DNA of 64,000 nt, from the NCBI RefSeq assembly GCF_007752535.1, contig NZ_CP036426.1, positions 3,968,001 to 4,032,000 on the forward strand. Reading direction: 5' to 3'. The translations under genes and the position numbers were made by a program. This DNA is from Tautonia plasticadhaerens. GTDB lineage: Bacteria > Planctomycetota > Planctomycetia > Isosphaerales > Isosphaeraceae. The notes beneath the pieces are model-generated. The model did not search any database. It saw only the letters and a list, made by a program, of their open reading frames with translations, and was not told the DNA's origin. Positions 1 through 8,188 of this stretch are shown piece after piece. Each line of letters begins with the position of its first letter. The first letter of the stretch is position 1.

Positions 1-540
1 CTCGGGTACGCCGGCCTCGTCGAGCCGCTCCTCGTCGCCCAGCCAGCGTCCCGGCAGGTAGAGCCGCATCGCCAGCGGGCAGTGGCCCTCGGGGCTGACG
101 TAGCGGACCGAGGGGGCCACCTGGCAGTTGGCCCGCTTGCCCAACGCGCCGCAATACTGCCGCTGGACCCCGACGGAGTGCTTGCCCTGCTCGGGGAAGC
201 TGGTGTCGTCGAAGACGAAGATGCCCCTCGGCGAGGCGAAGGCCTCGGCCATGACGGCGCGATGGCGCCTCCAGACATCCCGCTCGTCCCAGGCGGCCTG
301 GTTGACGAACTGCTGCAGGGCCTGCTCGGGGTCGGCGACGTCCAGGCCGGCGGGCAGGGCGACGCGTCGGGAGAGGGGCTCGATGCTCTTGCGTTCGCCG
401 TCGATGAGCAGGCCGTGGAGATAGACGTGGGCCCAGGCGGCCTGCCGGGCGCGGGCGAAGTCGGGCCGGAACCGGGCGGCGTAGGCGTCGAGGCGTTGCA
501 GGACGTCGGGGGGAAGTTCGGGGGTGTAGGTCTTGCTCAT
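1..540 (-). CDS. IS701-family transposase, N-terminal part (cut by window edge)
   Basis: The reverse strand from the ATG at 538-540 reads 180 codons without a stop to the left edge, so the 3' part lies outside the window. Residues about 112-140 contain VFDDTSFPEQGKHSVG followed by RQYCGALGKRANCQV. This is the conserved block of the IS701/SRSO17-type DDE transposases, where the first Asp pair is catalytic. The N-terminal half is the helical domain usual for the family. The element's ends cannot be seen, so I cannot tell whether it is complete. It is the outermost of several transposons crowding the first 9 kb. Family assignment is from motif recognition. Confidence 0.85.
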   Translation of the reverse strand, partial: MSKTYTPELPPDVLQRLDAYAARFRPDFARARQAAWAHVYLHGLLIDGERKSIEPLSRRVALPAGLDVADPEQALQQFVNQAAWDERDVWRRHRAVMAEAFASPRGIFVFDDTSFPEQGKHSVGVQRQYCGALGKRANCQVAPSVRYVSPEGHCPLAMRLYLPGRWLGDEERLDEAGVPE

Positions 541-606
541 ACCTCACGGTACGAACAAACCGCCTCGATCGTTCCGTAGAACCCAACGGAGTAGTACTAT
601 GAGGCG

Positions 607-684
607 ATGCGGAAGCTGCACGAGGTTTTGGGCCTGATGCTCCGGAGCATCGAGGGGGCGAATCAGCAGAGCGAGGCGGCCTGA
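607..684 (+). pseudogene. possible remnant of an IS21-type istA start
   Basis: A 25-codon reading frame starts MRKLHEVLGLMLRSI and ends in TGA at 682-684. The opening residues resemble the N-terminus of IS21 IstA proteins (MRKLxEVLRLxxE), but the similarity stops after about a dozen residues and nothing recognisable follows. It is read divergently from the IS701 transposase. It may be a chance open frame. Confidence 0.22.
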
Positions 685-693
685 GAGTCATCT

Positions 694-725
694 ATCGGGG
701 GATCGGCGAGAGTCGATCCCCCGAT
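694..725. terminator. perfect 12-bp hairpin
   Basis: ATCGGGGGATCG at 694-705 pairs perfectly with CGATCCCCCGAT at 714-725 around an 8-base loop. It lies 9 bases after the stop of the short remnant at 607-684. No T-run follows on either strand, so intrinsic termination is uncertain. It could equally be part of an old transposon end. Confidence 0.35.
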
Positions 726-948
726 CTCCTTGTGCCCCGACGGGGGAATGGATCGGTTTCTCCGTCCGTCCGCAGGACGGCGGACAATGCATCGCCCCGG
801 CCTGATGGCCGGGGCGGTGGCGTTCATTTGCATTCGCGTGCGTGTACGCGTATGGCCCGCGTTCCCGGCAAAGGGGATCGCGGGCTTGTTCTTTTATCAA
901 ACCGCGAGTTGCCCCTGACAAATGGCCGCCATGCGGCGGGAAGAACCC

Positions 949-1194
949 ATGCCCGAGAACCATAGACCGACCTATTGGTCGGCCAAAGACTTGCCCCCGT
1001 GGACGGATGCGTATCGCTACGTCCCCGCCGACGCCGGCCCCTTCGAGCCACCCGACGACGAAGACCGCCGCTGGGCGGCGGCGAACAACGACGACTTCCA
1101 CGACGACGGCCCGGTGCCGGATCACGTCATCGACCAGGCGGCCGAGGAGGCGGAAGCCCAGGATCGATACGAGCGTGGCCTCGACCCCGGCTGA
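949..1194 (+). CDS. small acidic hypothetical protein
   Basis: An 81-residue frame opens at ATG 949, with GGGAAG about 5 bases upstream; an in-frame ATG at 922 would add nine residues with no ribosome site. The product is strongly acidic (DAGPFEPPDDEDRRW, NNDDFHDDG, AAEEAEAQ), rich in Trp and Pro near the start, and has no signal peptide or membrane segment. I do not recognise a family. It ends 8 bp before the stop of the convergent SnoaL-like gene. Codon bias matches the neighbouring genes, which favours a real protein. Confidence 0.5.
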   Translation: MPENHRPTYWSAKDLPPWTDAYRYVPADAGPFEPPDDEDRRWAAANNDDFHDDGPVPDHVIDQAAEEAEAQDRYERGLDPG

Positions 1195-1202
1195 GCCGGC
1201 CG

Positions 1203-1667
1203 CTATCCCGGCCGCACGGGGATCAACACGTAGTCCGTGACGTTCTGCCACCGGCCTTCCCGCTCGCTGGCCACGATGATCGAGCGGCCCCGCATCGGCT
1301 CGCCGGAGGGTAGGCCCGTCAATTCCCAAAATAGCTCGTAGGCCAGGGTCGCCGGTGCGACGAGCCGGGCGGACTCGACTTCGCTGTCGAGCGGGAGGGC
1401 CTCGTTTCCCTCGAACAGCCGGCGGAAGTGCCCCGCGATCGAGTCGCGGCCCTCGGATCGGTCGACGACCTCGACCCCCGCGACCACGACCCGGTCGGCG
1501 TCGGGGACGTAGAACGCGGCCACGGCCTCCGCGTCCCGCTCGTTGACGGCCTTGGCATAGCCCTCGGCGACCGAGCGTGCCGCCTCCATCGCCTCGTCAT
1601 CGGCCAAGGCCGACGACGCGGCGGAGAGGGTGATCACCGCCATGAGCAGCGGAACACAACGTCGCAT
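1203..1667 (-). CDS. secreted SnoaL-like/DUF4440 protein
   Basis: A 154-residue protein. The start at 1667 is preferred because AAGGAGA lies 7 bases upstream and translation then begins with a textbook signal peptide (MRRCVPLLMAVITLSAASSALA, cleavage after ALA). The mature part begins with a helix (EAARSVAEGYAKAVNERDAEAVAAFY) and continues with the DADRVVV and RGRSIIVASEREGRWQNVTDYV strands typical of the NTF2-like cone fold of SnoaL/DUF4440 proteins. Members range from small-molecule isomerases to ligand-binding proteins, so the role is not predictable. The product should be periplasmic or secreted. It lies between two unrelated small plus-strand genes. Confidence 0.75.
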   Translation of the reverse strand: MRRCVPLLMAVITLSAASSALADDEAMEAARSVAEGYAKAVNERDAEAVAAFYVPDADRVVVAGVEVVDRSEGRDSIAGHFRRLFEGNEALPLDSEVESARLVAPATLAYELFWELTGLPSGEPMRGRSIIVASEREGRWQNVTDYVLIPVRPG

Positions 1668-2082
1668 GGTGCATCTCCTTCGGGTTGATGCCGCGATTCT
1701 CCGGCGGGCGTATCCGCCGGGCAAGGGAACGAGCCCTTCTCTCGATCTCCAGACCCATTGTCATCGGAGTGACAGCCATGTCCAGCAAAGCTTCGCTCAT
1801 CGTCCATTGTGGCGGCATCCGTCGCACCCGAGACGGACTCGCCGGCCTGCAGACCCCGTCACCGACCCGGTCGTGGAAACCCGTCCCGCATGCCGAACTC
1901 GTCGCCGAGTTGATCGGGGGGCTCAACGCGCAAGGCGTCGAGGTCGTCCGCGACGAATACGCCACGATGGGCCGCGACGACGCCAAGCTCTTCGGCGTCA
2001 TGGACTTGAGGGTCAACGGCCTCGACACGCCGGACTTCGGCATGGCCCTCGGCCTCCGGGGGGCCAACGACAAATCCATGTC

Positions 2083-3133
2083 GGCTCATGGGGCCGAGCT
2101 GGTGCTCGGCCCCATACCGAGAAGGATTCTCAGGAACTCATCGGTGACCTGCTTGATGTTGTGGGACCACTGGAACATCGCCACGTACTGGGCCAGGTAC
2201 CACTTGCTCACGCCCCGGAACCGGCTCAGGAAGATCCGCAGGCCCGTCCACAGGCCCTCCTGCGTATTGCAATGCACTTCGCGGATGCCGTCGCCGTCGA
2301 GGTCCAACGCCCACGTCCCCTTCGGGCCCGAGTGGTCGACCGTCACATGGACCCGCCCGTGGTGGCCCCCCACGCGGCTGTAGCCCCGCCACTCGTCGGT
2401 GTTGACCGTCGCCCCCTCCAGGCAGCTGTCGTCGACGACCTCCTCCAGCTCCGCCCCGCCGGACGGCCCGAGGACCTCCAGGCGCACCTCACCCGACTCC
2501 CTGCCGACGATGCCGGCCACTGGCGGCCGGTCGTTGGCGAAGGTTCCGTGGCCGCGGCGGCGATTGGCCCGCCGCCGCGGCGGGTCGGCCGGGTCGGGGT
2601 GCCGGATCCCTTTTTTCCCCCGCGTTGACGTACGCCTCGTCGGCCTCGACCACCGCGTCGCCCAGCGGGTTGCGGTCCATGCGGAGCAGGGCGTTGCCCT
2701 GCAGCCGGTGCCGCAGCTCGAGCAGGTGCTTGCGGTCGCAGCCCAGCTCGCGCGCCATCTGGGCCGCGGGGGCCGCGTCGGCGATGCCCCGGAGGATCAG
2801 CAGCAGCTGGGCCGGCGGCCGGCGGATGCCCTGCAAGGGCGTGCCGGTGAAGGCGTTGAAGACGCGGCGGCAGTGGCCGCACTGGTAATCGATCACCGGG
2901 TCGCGATGCCGGCGGTGGATGCCGAGGCGGTCGGCAGCGCCGCAGCGGGGGCAGGCCAGCCCGTCGGGGTGAAGCAGGGCGACGAGCCGCTCGTAGCAGG
3001 CGTGCGCGTCCATCAGGTCGATCAGGGGGAAGTCCATCGGCGGTCCTCCCGGTCAACTTGGGCCCTCTCCTCGAAGGAACCACCGCCGGGGACGATCGTC
3101 AAGAGGCCGAGCACCGCCTCGGCCCCTTGAGCC
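2083..3133 (-). mobile_element. IS1595-family insertion sequence, 1051 bp
   Basis: The ends are inverted repeats of about 29 bp: GGCTCATGGGGCCGAG at 2083 and GGCTCAAGGGGCCGAG read inward from 3133, both continuing to GGTGCTCGGCC. They are flanked by a perfect direct repeat ATCCATGTC at 2074-2082 and 3134-3142. The family usually makes 8-bp duplications; nine identical bases may be eight plus one chance match. One transposase gene fills the element on the minus strand. Insertion is in the DUF932 gene. Confidence 0.92.
2086..3037 (-). pseudogene. IS1595-family transposase, frame broken at an A6 run
   Basis: Starts at ATG 3037 with GGAGG 8-9 bases upstream. The first part has the zinc ribbon CPRCGAADRLG, then QCGHCRRVF, a helical domain and VVEADEAYVNAGEK, the first catalytic DDE/DDN Asp region. 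The frame is then wrong: the minus strand reads GAAAAAAGGGATCC at 2605-2617, six A where five would keep the frame (EKGIRHPDPADPPRRR). The correct frame continues through VAGIVGRESGEV, TVNTDEWRGYSR and WSHNIKQVTDEFLR and ends in TGA inside the left terminal repeat. Either a one-base insertion inactivated it, or slippage on the A6-G3 run restores the full protein of about 315 residues. Confidence 0.85.
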
Positions 3134-3688
3134 ATCCATGTCCATCCAGGCCGTCGCCGCCGCGAGGGTCTTCGTCTGCGACAACATGGCCTTCAGCGGG
3201 TCGTCCGGCTCGGTCGTCCTGAAGAAGAAACACACGTCCCGCCTCGACCTGGCCGCTGTCGTCCCCGAGGCGATCGACCAGTTCCTCGAACGGGCCGGGA
3301 CATTCCGTCTCGACCTCGACCGGATGAGGGACTTCTCCCTGACCGATGGGCGGGCGAAGGAACTGCTCTTCGACGCCTTCGCCGGCCGGTCTCCCGTGAT
3401 GCCGCTGCGTCTGCTCCCGACCGTGGGAAGGCTCTACTTCGACGATGACGGGCAGCGAGAGAAGTTCCCTGATCGGTCGCTCTGGGCGTTGAACAACGCC
3501 TTCACGGAGGCGGTCAAGGTGTTGAAGCCGGTTCCCCAGCACAACGCCGGGCTGCGGATCGGCCGGTATTGCGGCCGGCTCCTCCATCGAGGCTCACCGA
3601 GCGTCAACTGACCCGACTCGGGTTGAGTTCGTGAGTCCGGCTCGTGTCGGGGAATTCCGACGGGACGAGCAATCGTGACCATCCTCCG

Positions 3689-3728
3689 GACTCGCGGACT
3701 CGCGGACTCGCGGACTCGCGGACTCGCC
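3689..3728. repeat. tandem repeat, 8-bp unit GACTCGCG x5
   Basis: Five head-to-tail copies of GACTCGCG, the last ending in C. They lie in the 205-bp gap between the DUF932 gene and the next small gene. The unit is not a multiple of three and no gene crosses it. Slipped-strand expansion is the simple explanation. Confidence 0.85.
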
Positions 3729-3816
3729 GCGAGCCGGAGGGCGGAGCAGGGGGCGGGCAAGTGCTCGCCTCCGTTTCGTTTCAGGCCCATCAACTTCGAT
3801 CAACAGGAGCGTATCC

Positions 3817-4404
3817 GTGGCCAAGACCATCCGCACCATCGCCGACCTCAAACCCTTCGGCATCCAGTTCCTCACCGGCGAAGCCTGCCGGCTCGGCCTC
3901 CGCGTCCTCTGCGACATCAACGAGGACGGACGCCGCCTCATTTGCGAGACGCTCGGCCTCGCGGACATGAGCTTCCCGGAACCCTGGTACGGCGGCACCA
4001 TCGGCGGCAAGGAGAAGGTCGGGAGCGTGCTCGTGCCATACGACCTCGTCCCGATCTTGGCCGTCGTCGGTCTGATACGGAATTGCCTGGATCGCTATCC
4101 TTCATGCGGGGATCGCCCGCATGGAGGGCAGCACCATGGCCCGCGACCGACTGCCGATCGCCCCGCTCCTGGACCCCGGCGAGATCGCCCGCCGCTACCG
4201 CGCCTGCCGTTCCGGCGTCGAGAAGACCCACGGGCAGGTCCTCCGGCTGCTGACCCGCACCGCCGACCCGCCCGCCCCCGCCGCGGTGGCCGCCCGGGTC
4301 GGCCTCACCCCCGCCTGGGTCCGGGCCATCCTGAAGCGGTGGGACGCCCAGGGGCCCGCCGGCCGGGCCGACCGCCGGGCCGCCCGCGACGGCGGCCGGC
4401 ATAA
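3817..4404 (+). CDS. hypothetical protein whose stop codon was removed by an IS630 insertion
   Basis: Starts ATG 3817 and reads AKTIRTIADLKPFGIQFLTG, then LRVLCDINEDGRRLICETLG and VLVPYDLVPILAVVGLI, a compact soluble-looking protein I do not recognise. At TA 4076-4077 an IS630-family element begins. Without it the frame would read CTG ATA TGA, giving an 87-residue protein whose TGA overlaps the ATG of the gene now at 5232. With the element present, the frame runs on to 4404 through transposon sequence, adding 108 unrelated residues (195 in total). The native part is convincing; the tail is an artefact of the insertion. Confidence 0.7.
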   Translation: MAKTIRTIADLKPFGIQFLTGEACRLGLRVLCDINEDGRRLICETLGLADMSFPEPWYGGTIGGKEKVGSVLVPYDLVPILAVVGLIRNCLDRYPSCGDRPHGGQHHGPRPTADRPAPGPRRDRPPLPRLPFRRREDPRAGPPAADPHRRPARPRRGGRPGRPHPRLGPGHPEAVGRPGARRPGRPPGRPRRRPA

Positions 4405-5230
4405 GCCCCCGGACGAGCAGCAGGCCGTCCTGTTCGAGGCGTTGCAGGGCCGCCCCGACGACGGCGGGCTGTGGGCCGGGCCGAAGGTGGCCGCCTACGT
4501 CCGCGACCGGTGGGGCGTGGCCGTCCGCGTCGAGGCCGGCTGGCGCCGGCTGCGGCGCCTGGGCCTGAGCCTCCAGGTCCCCCGGCCCCGCGACCCGGGG
4601 GCGGCGACGGCCGACGAGCAGCGGAGGTGGCAAAGGCGACCTGGCCGACCGGCTGGCCGGGCTGAGGCCCGAGCACCCGGGCAAGGCCGCCGAGCTGTGG
4701 GCCGAGGACGAGGCCCGGCCGGGGCTCAAGCCCGTCGCCCGGCGGGTCTGGGCCGTCAAGGGGCGACGACCGACGGCCAACGGCCGCACCGGGTGTCAGT
4801 GGCTCTACGTCTACGGCTTCGTCCACCCGGCCAGCGGCCGCGACCTGGAGCCGATCCTGCCGGCGGCGGATACCGACCGGATGGCCGCAGCGCTCGGCGA
4901 GTTCGCCCGGTGGGCGGGCCCCGCGGGCGAGAGGCTGCTGGTGGTGCCGGTCGACAACGCCGGCTGGCACGTGGCCAGGCGCCTGGCGGTGCCGCCGGAC
5001 GTGGTGCGGCACCGGCTGCCGCCCCGCACGCCGGACTTGCAGCCGGCCGAGCCGCTCTGGCCGCCGCTGCGCGCGGTGGTGGCCAACGAGGGCTTCGACG
5101 ACCTGGAAGCGTTGGAGCGCCCCTTGATCGGTCGATGCCGCTGGCTGATCGACCACCCCGAGGTCGTCCGCGGGGCGGTCGGCTTCCACTGGGCGGTCGC
5201 CCTCAATGGTTAGTTATCCAGGCAATCCCG
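4078..5230 (+). mobile_element. IS630-family element A, 1153 bp
   Basis: The left end CGGAATTGCCTGGATCGCTA (4078) and the right end read inward, CGGGATTGCCTGGATAACTA (5230), form an imperfect inverted repeat. Both are bordered by the dinucleotide TA (4076-4077 and 5231-5232), the target duplication expected of IS630/Tc1-type elements. It encodes one transposase on the plus strand. It landed on the stop/start overlap of two small genes. Confidence 0.9.
4136..5213 (+). pseudogene. IS630-family transposase (element A), frameshifted
   Basis: ATG 4136 has GGAGGG 7-8 bases upstream; ATG 4121 is possible but lies within that site. The first 165 codons carry the winged-helix DNA-binding part (VAARVGLTPAWVRAILKRW, then KPPDEQQAVLFEAL). 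At 4631-4636 (CAAAGGCGAC) the frame shifts by one base. The downstream frame then reads GDLADRLAGLRPEHPG, AELWAEDEARPGLKP (first catalytic Asp region), GFVHPASGRDLEPI, VPVDNAGWHVARRL (second Asp) and LPPRTPDLQPAEPLW, where the third acidic residue is E in PAE. It stops at 5213. One base out of place makes the copy probably dead. Length and motifs are otherwise normal for the family (about 360 residues). Confidence 0.87.
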
Positions 5231-5231
5231 T

Positions 5232-5435
5232 ATGATCGGAGGAGGTGCCCGCGAGGTATTGATCACGCATACGAGCGGCGTGGTCAGCGTCTTCGGGGAC
5301 TACGGCGACGACGAAGCCGATCTCTATGCCCGCTTCGACGAGGAACGGGGCCATTCGCCGCGTCGCATCCGCCTGATGGATGTTCCAGGCCAGGGAACGC
5401 GAGCGACCCATCAGGTCAGCGGCAGGACGGCGTGA
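5232..5435 (+). CDS. small hypothetical protein of the island operon
   Basis: A 67-residue frame opens MIGGGAREVLITHTSGVVSVF and continues GDYGDDEADLYARFDEERGH. I do not recognise it. Its ATG is built from the A of the TA duplicated by IS630 element A, so insertion left the start intact but cut it off from its upstream partner. Before insertion, the TGA of the 87-residue gene overlapped this ATG as ATGA, the same coupling seen further downstream at 9116 and 9283. A GGAGGAGGTG string lies just inside the frame, so a start a few codons later is possible. It stops 3 bp before the end of the convergent reductase-like gene. Confidence 0.6.
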   Translation: MIGGGAREVLITHTSGVVSVFGDYGDDEADLYARFDEERGHSPRRIRLMDVPGQGTRATHQVSGRTA

Positions 5436-5438
5436 GCC

Positions 5439-5963
5439 TCAGTCCTTGACCCGGTACGTGACGTAGACGCACCCGTTCTTGAACGCCCGGCACTCGCGTA
5501 GCTCCAGGTCGATCTGACGGCTCATCGGTTGGAAGAGCGGGATGCCCGAGCCGAGGAGCACCGGGTGGATGTTGAAGCCGATCTCGTCAATCAGTCTCGC
5601 CTCGAAGAGCGATCGGGCCAGTTCCCCGCCACCCATCAGGCAGATATCCCCGCCGTCCCGGCCCTTCAGAATGCGGACGAACTCGGCCGCGTCCTGTCTG
5701 ATGACGGTGATGCCCCCGTGCGAGCCCTCCGGGAGCGTCCGCGAGAACACATACGTCGCCACGTTCGGGTGTCCGGCCCCCTGGCCACTCCTGGCGGCCA
5801 CCTCGTACGTCTTCCGCCCCATCAGGACGGTATCGATCGTCTTCCAGTAGTCGGCCATGACCGCCGCCACCTCCTCGCCCCAGAGCAGCCAATCCACGGA
5901 GTGGTCGGGGCGGGCGAGGAAGTTGTCCAGGCTGTTGGCCCCGCCGAAGGTAACCTTCCGCAT
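5439..5963 (-). CDS. dihydrofolate reductase-fold (RibD C-terminal domain) protein
   Basis: A 174-residue protein with GGAGGGCGAG upstream of ATG 5963. It follows the YwjB/YyaP type of the RibD-C/DHFR fold: MRKVTFGGANSLDNFLARPD at the start, WKTIDTVLMGRKTYEV in the middle, YVFSRTL, GGDICLMGGGELARSLFEARLIDEI and HPVLLGSGIPLF. The GGGELA loop is the expected nucleotide-binding segment. These proteins are presumed NAD(P)H-dependent reductases of unknown substrate; they are not the housekeeping DHFR. The gene lies within the plus-strand small-gene array but on the opposite strand, with an unrelated function, so it looks like cargo. Confidence 0.85.
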   Translation of the reverse strand: MRKVTFGGANSLDNFLARPDHSVDWLLWGEEVAAVMADYWKTIDTVLMGRKTYEVAARSGQGAGHPNVATYVFSRTLPEGSHGGITVIRQDAAEFVRILKGRDGGDICLMGGGELARSLFEARLIDEIGFNIHPVLLGSGIPLFQPMSRQIDLELRECRAFKNGCVYVTYRVKD

Positions 5964-6801
5964 CGCTCGCCCTCCCTCTGTTCTGCCTCGACCTCGGAGC
6001 CGGCCGAGCGGGACAACCGGCTTCTACGCCCGGACGGGGGAGAAAGCGAGAGGAAGGGCGGTTAGCCAATGCCCGCCGCCCCTGCTCCGCATCCTTCCGA
6101 CATCACCGATTCGACGACGAGGAGCACTCCGATGAGACGCTTCCCGGAGAAGATACGCACCTGGCGACGCCTAGTGCAGGACCAAGGATGATCCTTTGCG
6201 GGCCGATCGTCGTAGGAGTGGTATAGACCCACCTCTCTTCGTCCGACCGCTGACCCCCGACGAGCATCAGGCGATCCGGGCCGGCCTCCGCTCGCCCTCG
6301 GCCTTCACCCTGCGCCGCTGCCGGATCCTGGCGGCCAGCGCCGAGGGCCTCAAGCCCTCGCAGATCGCCCCCCGGTGTGGCCGCCCGTCCCAGACCGCCC
6401 GCAACGCCCTGCGGGCCTTCGCCGCCGAGGGCACCGACTGCCTGCGCGAGAAGTCCCACCGCCCCGCGTCGGCCCGCCCCGGGATCGACGACGCCGGGTG
6501 CGAGCGGCCGCGGGCCCTGCTGCACCGCAGCCCCCGCGACTTCGGCGAGCCGACCTCGTTGTGGACCCCGGAGCCGGCCGCCGGGGCGGCCTTCGCCGAG
6601 GGCCTCACCGCCCGGCTCGTCAGCGGGGAGGCGATCCGCCAGGCCCTGGAGCGCCTCGGCGTCGGCTGGAGACGGGCCGAGGACTGGATCACCAGCCCCG
6701 GCCCCTCATATCTGCGCAAGGAGAGAGCATGAAGGCCGGAGCCGTTCGGGAGGCAGGCTTGAGCGAGTGACACGCTCGTCCCCTTCCCGGAGACCTCGGC
6801 C

Positions 6802-8025
6802 ATGACCACCACCACCAAGAAGAAGGTCCGCTTCGTCCGCCCGAACTCCTCGACGTCCTCGACGCCCCGCCTCGACTCCGGCGAGACGGCCCACGTCGGC
6901 GTCGACGTCCACAAGGCCAGCCACCACGTCGCCGTCGTCACCGACCTGCGGGGCCTCGTCGCCTCCCGGACCCCGCCCGCCGACCCCGAGTCGCTCAGCG
7001 AGCGGCCCAAGCCCATCGGCTCGCAAGTCGCCCGGGTCGTCTACGAGGCCGGTCCGACCGGCTTCACGCTGGCCCGACGGCTCAGGTCCTCCGGGCTGCG
7101 AGCCGGGGTGATCGCCCCGCCGAAGACCCCCACCATGCCGGGCCCCGAGGCCGAGAGCGACCGGCTCGACCGCCGCAAGCTGGCCGTCTTCGCCCGGAAG
7201 GGGCCGCTCCAACCCGTGCGCGTCCCCGAGGAGCGGGAGGGAGCCGACCGCCGGGTCCTGCGGCTGCGTGAGCAGCTGGCCCGCAAGCTCCGCGCGGCCC
7301 AGCAACAGGTCAAGGCGTTCCTCCTCCAGCATGGCATCGCCGAGCCGGCGGGGCTGACCCGCTGGACGGCCGCGTCGGTCGACGCCCCTCGCCGGCTGGA
7401 GCTGACCCCCGAGCCGCGGCTCCGCCCGGACGTGATGCTCGACGAGCGGCAGCATGATCGGGAGCGGGTGGCCCGCGCCCCCCGACGCCTGGAGGAGTCG
7501 GCCGGGGCGGGCCGCCATCGCGAGGCGGTCGCGACGCCGCGGACGGCGCCCGGGGTGGGGCCGATCACGGCGATGACCTCCCGCGTCGAGCTGCACGACC
7601 CGGCCCGGTTCCGCGACGGCGGCCAGGTGGCGCGGGTGATCGGGCTGGCGCCGCAGGTCTCGCAGGGCGGCCCGACGCGCCGCGAGGGGCGGCGGCTGAA
7701 GTCGGGCAACGCCCGGCTGCGGACGGCGCTCGTCGAGGCGGCCCGGAGGTGGGTCGCCGGCGATGAGGCGGCGAAGGCGCGATACCGCCGGCTGGTCGCC
7801 ACGACCGGCAACGGCAAGAAGGCCATCGCGGGGATGGCCCGACGTCTGGCGATCCTGCTGTGGCGGCTGAGCCTCAGCGGTGAGCCCTACCGGGCGGCCG
7901 CCTGGCGGCCCGGCCCGGCCCCGGCAACCCCGGAGCGGCCCGGTTCGCGGCCGCGACCCCTGCCCGAGCGACCGTCGAGTGGGGCAGGACGACCCCGAGC
8001 CAGTGAGGATCTGCGAGTGAGGTGA
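6802..8025 (+). CDS. IS110-family transposase (DEDD/serine recombinase)
   Basis: A 407-residue protein starting ATG 6802. The N-terminal RuvC-like domain shows HVGVDVHKASHHVAVV (first Asp), VVYEAGPTGFTLARRL (Glu) and ESDRLDRRKLA (Asp pair). A coiled linker follows (VLRLREQLARKLRAAQQQVKAFL). The C-terminal Tnp2 domain shows PGVGPITAMTSRVE, then IGLAPQVSQGGPTR, where the Ser in SQGG is the family's nucleophile. All the expected catalytic residues are visible and the frame is intact, so this is the one transposase in the left part of the window that may still be active. The last about 40 residues are Pro/Arg-rich and are not part of the conserved domain. Confidence 0.92.
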   Translation: MTTTTKKKVRFVRPNSSTSSTPRLDSGETAHVGVDVHKASHHVAVVTDLRGLVASRTPPADPESLSERPKPIGSQVARVVYEAGPTGFTLARRLRSSGLRAGVIAPPKTPTMPGPEAESDRLDRRKLAVFARKGPLQPVRVPEEREGADRRVLRLREQLARKLRAAQQQVKAFLLQHGIAEPAGLTRWTAASVDAPRRLELTPEPRLRPDVMLDERQHDRERVARAPRRLEESAGAGRHREAVATPRTAPGVGPITAMTSRVELHDPARFRDGGQVARVIGLAPQVSQGGPTRREGRRLKSGNARLRTALVEAARRWVAGDEAAKARYRRLVATTGNGKKAIAGMARRLAILLWRLSLSGEPYRAAAWRPGPAPATPERPGSRPRPLPERPSSGAGRPRASEDLRVR

Positions 8026-8188
8026 CCGCGTCGCGCCCCCGGCGGGCTGAGGCCCGCGGAAGAAGAGGGCGGCCCTCGTTCGCGATCGCAGACCCTAACC
8101 CGTGCCCCGAGCACGAAGAGCAGGCCGATCCTCCCACGCCTCGGGCTCCGCATCTCGCCCCTTGACAACCGGCCTCATAGCAGGGGCA
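8026..8188 (+). ncRNA. candidate bridge (seek) RNA region of the IS110 element
   Basis: IS110-family recombinases use a bridge RNA made from a non-coding end of the element; in IS1111-type members it lies downstream of the transposase. Here the left non-coding end is only 72 bp and the right one is 163 bp, which fits the downstream position. I could not demonstrate target- and donor-pairing loops by eye. The call rests on family knowledge and position only. Confidence 0.3.

Larger units (their letters stand above)
1778..3611 (+). pseudogene. DUF932 (phage/plasmid-like) protein gene, split by an IS1595-family element
   Basis: The 5' part (1778-2082) starts at ATG 1778, with GGAG 9 bases upstream, and reads HCGGIRRTRDGL, then TWKP-like RSWKPVPHAELV, LFGVMDLRVNGLD and ALGLRGANDKSM. 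The 3' part (3143-3611) resumes with IQAVAAARVFVCDNMAFSG and runs to VPQHNAGLRIGRYCG. These are consecutive blocks of the DUF932 family found on plasmids, phages and integrative elements. Removing 2083-3133 and one copy of the 9-bp duplication restores a continuous frame of about 257 residues across NDKSMSIQAVA. Now the 5' part runs into the element and stops near 2383. DUF932 function is unknown. It heads the small-gene operon described below. Confidence 0.88.
6730..8188 (+). mobile_element. IS110-family element (IS1111-like ends), about 1459 bp
   Basis: Boundaries come from the transposase it splits: the host reads AAGGAGAGAGCA to 6729 and CGCGACCGCC from 8189. The trinucleotide GCA occurs at both junctions (6727-6729 and 8186-8188), so the edges are ambiguous by 3 bp. 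There are no terminal repeats, but subterminal CATGAAGGCCGG on the left and CTATGAGGCCGG read inward on the right suggest the IS1111 subgroup. One transposase gene, then 163 bp of non-coding sequence at the right end. Confidence 0.82.

Noticed and set aside
3689-3728. Short tandem repeats as a possible CRISPR
   Set aside because: The 8-bp units are contiguous with no spacers; the same applies to the 9-bp units at 37767-37807.
5439-5963. Dihydrofolate reductase giving trimethoprim resistance
   Set aside because: The protein belongs to the RibD-C/YwjB type and not to folA or dfr enzymes; resistance is not supported.
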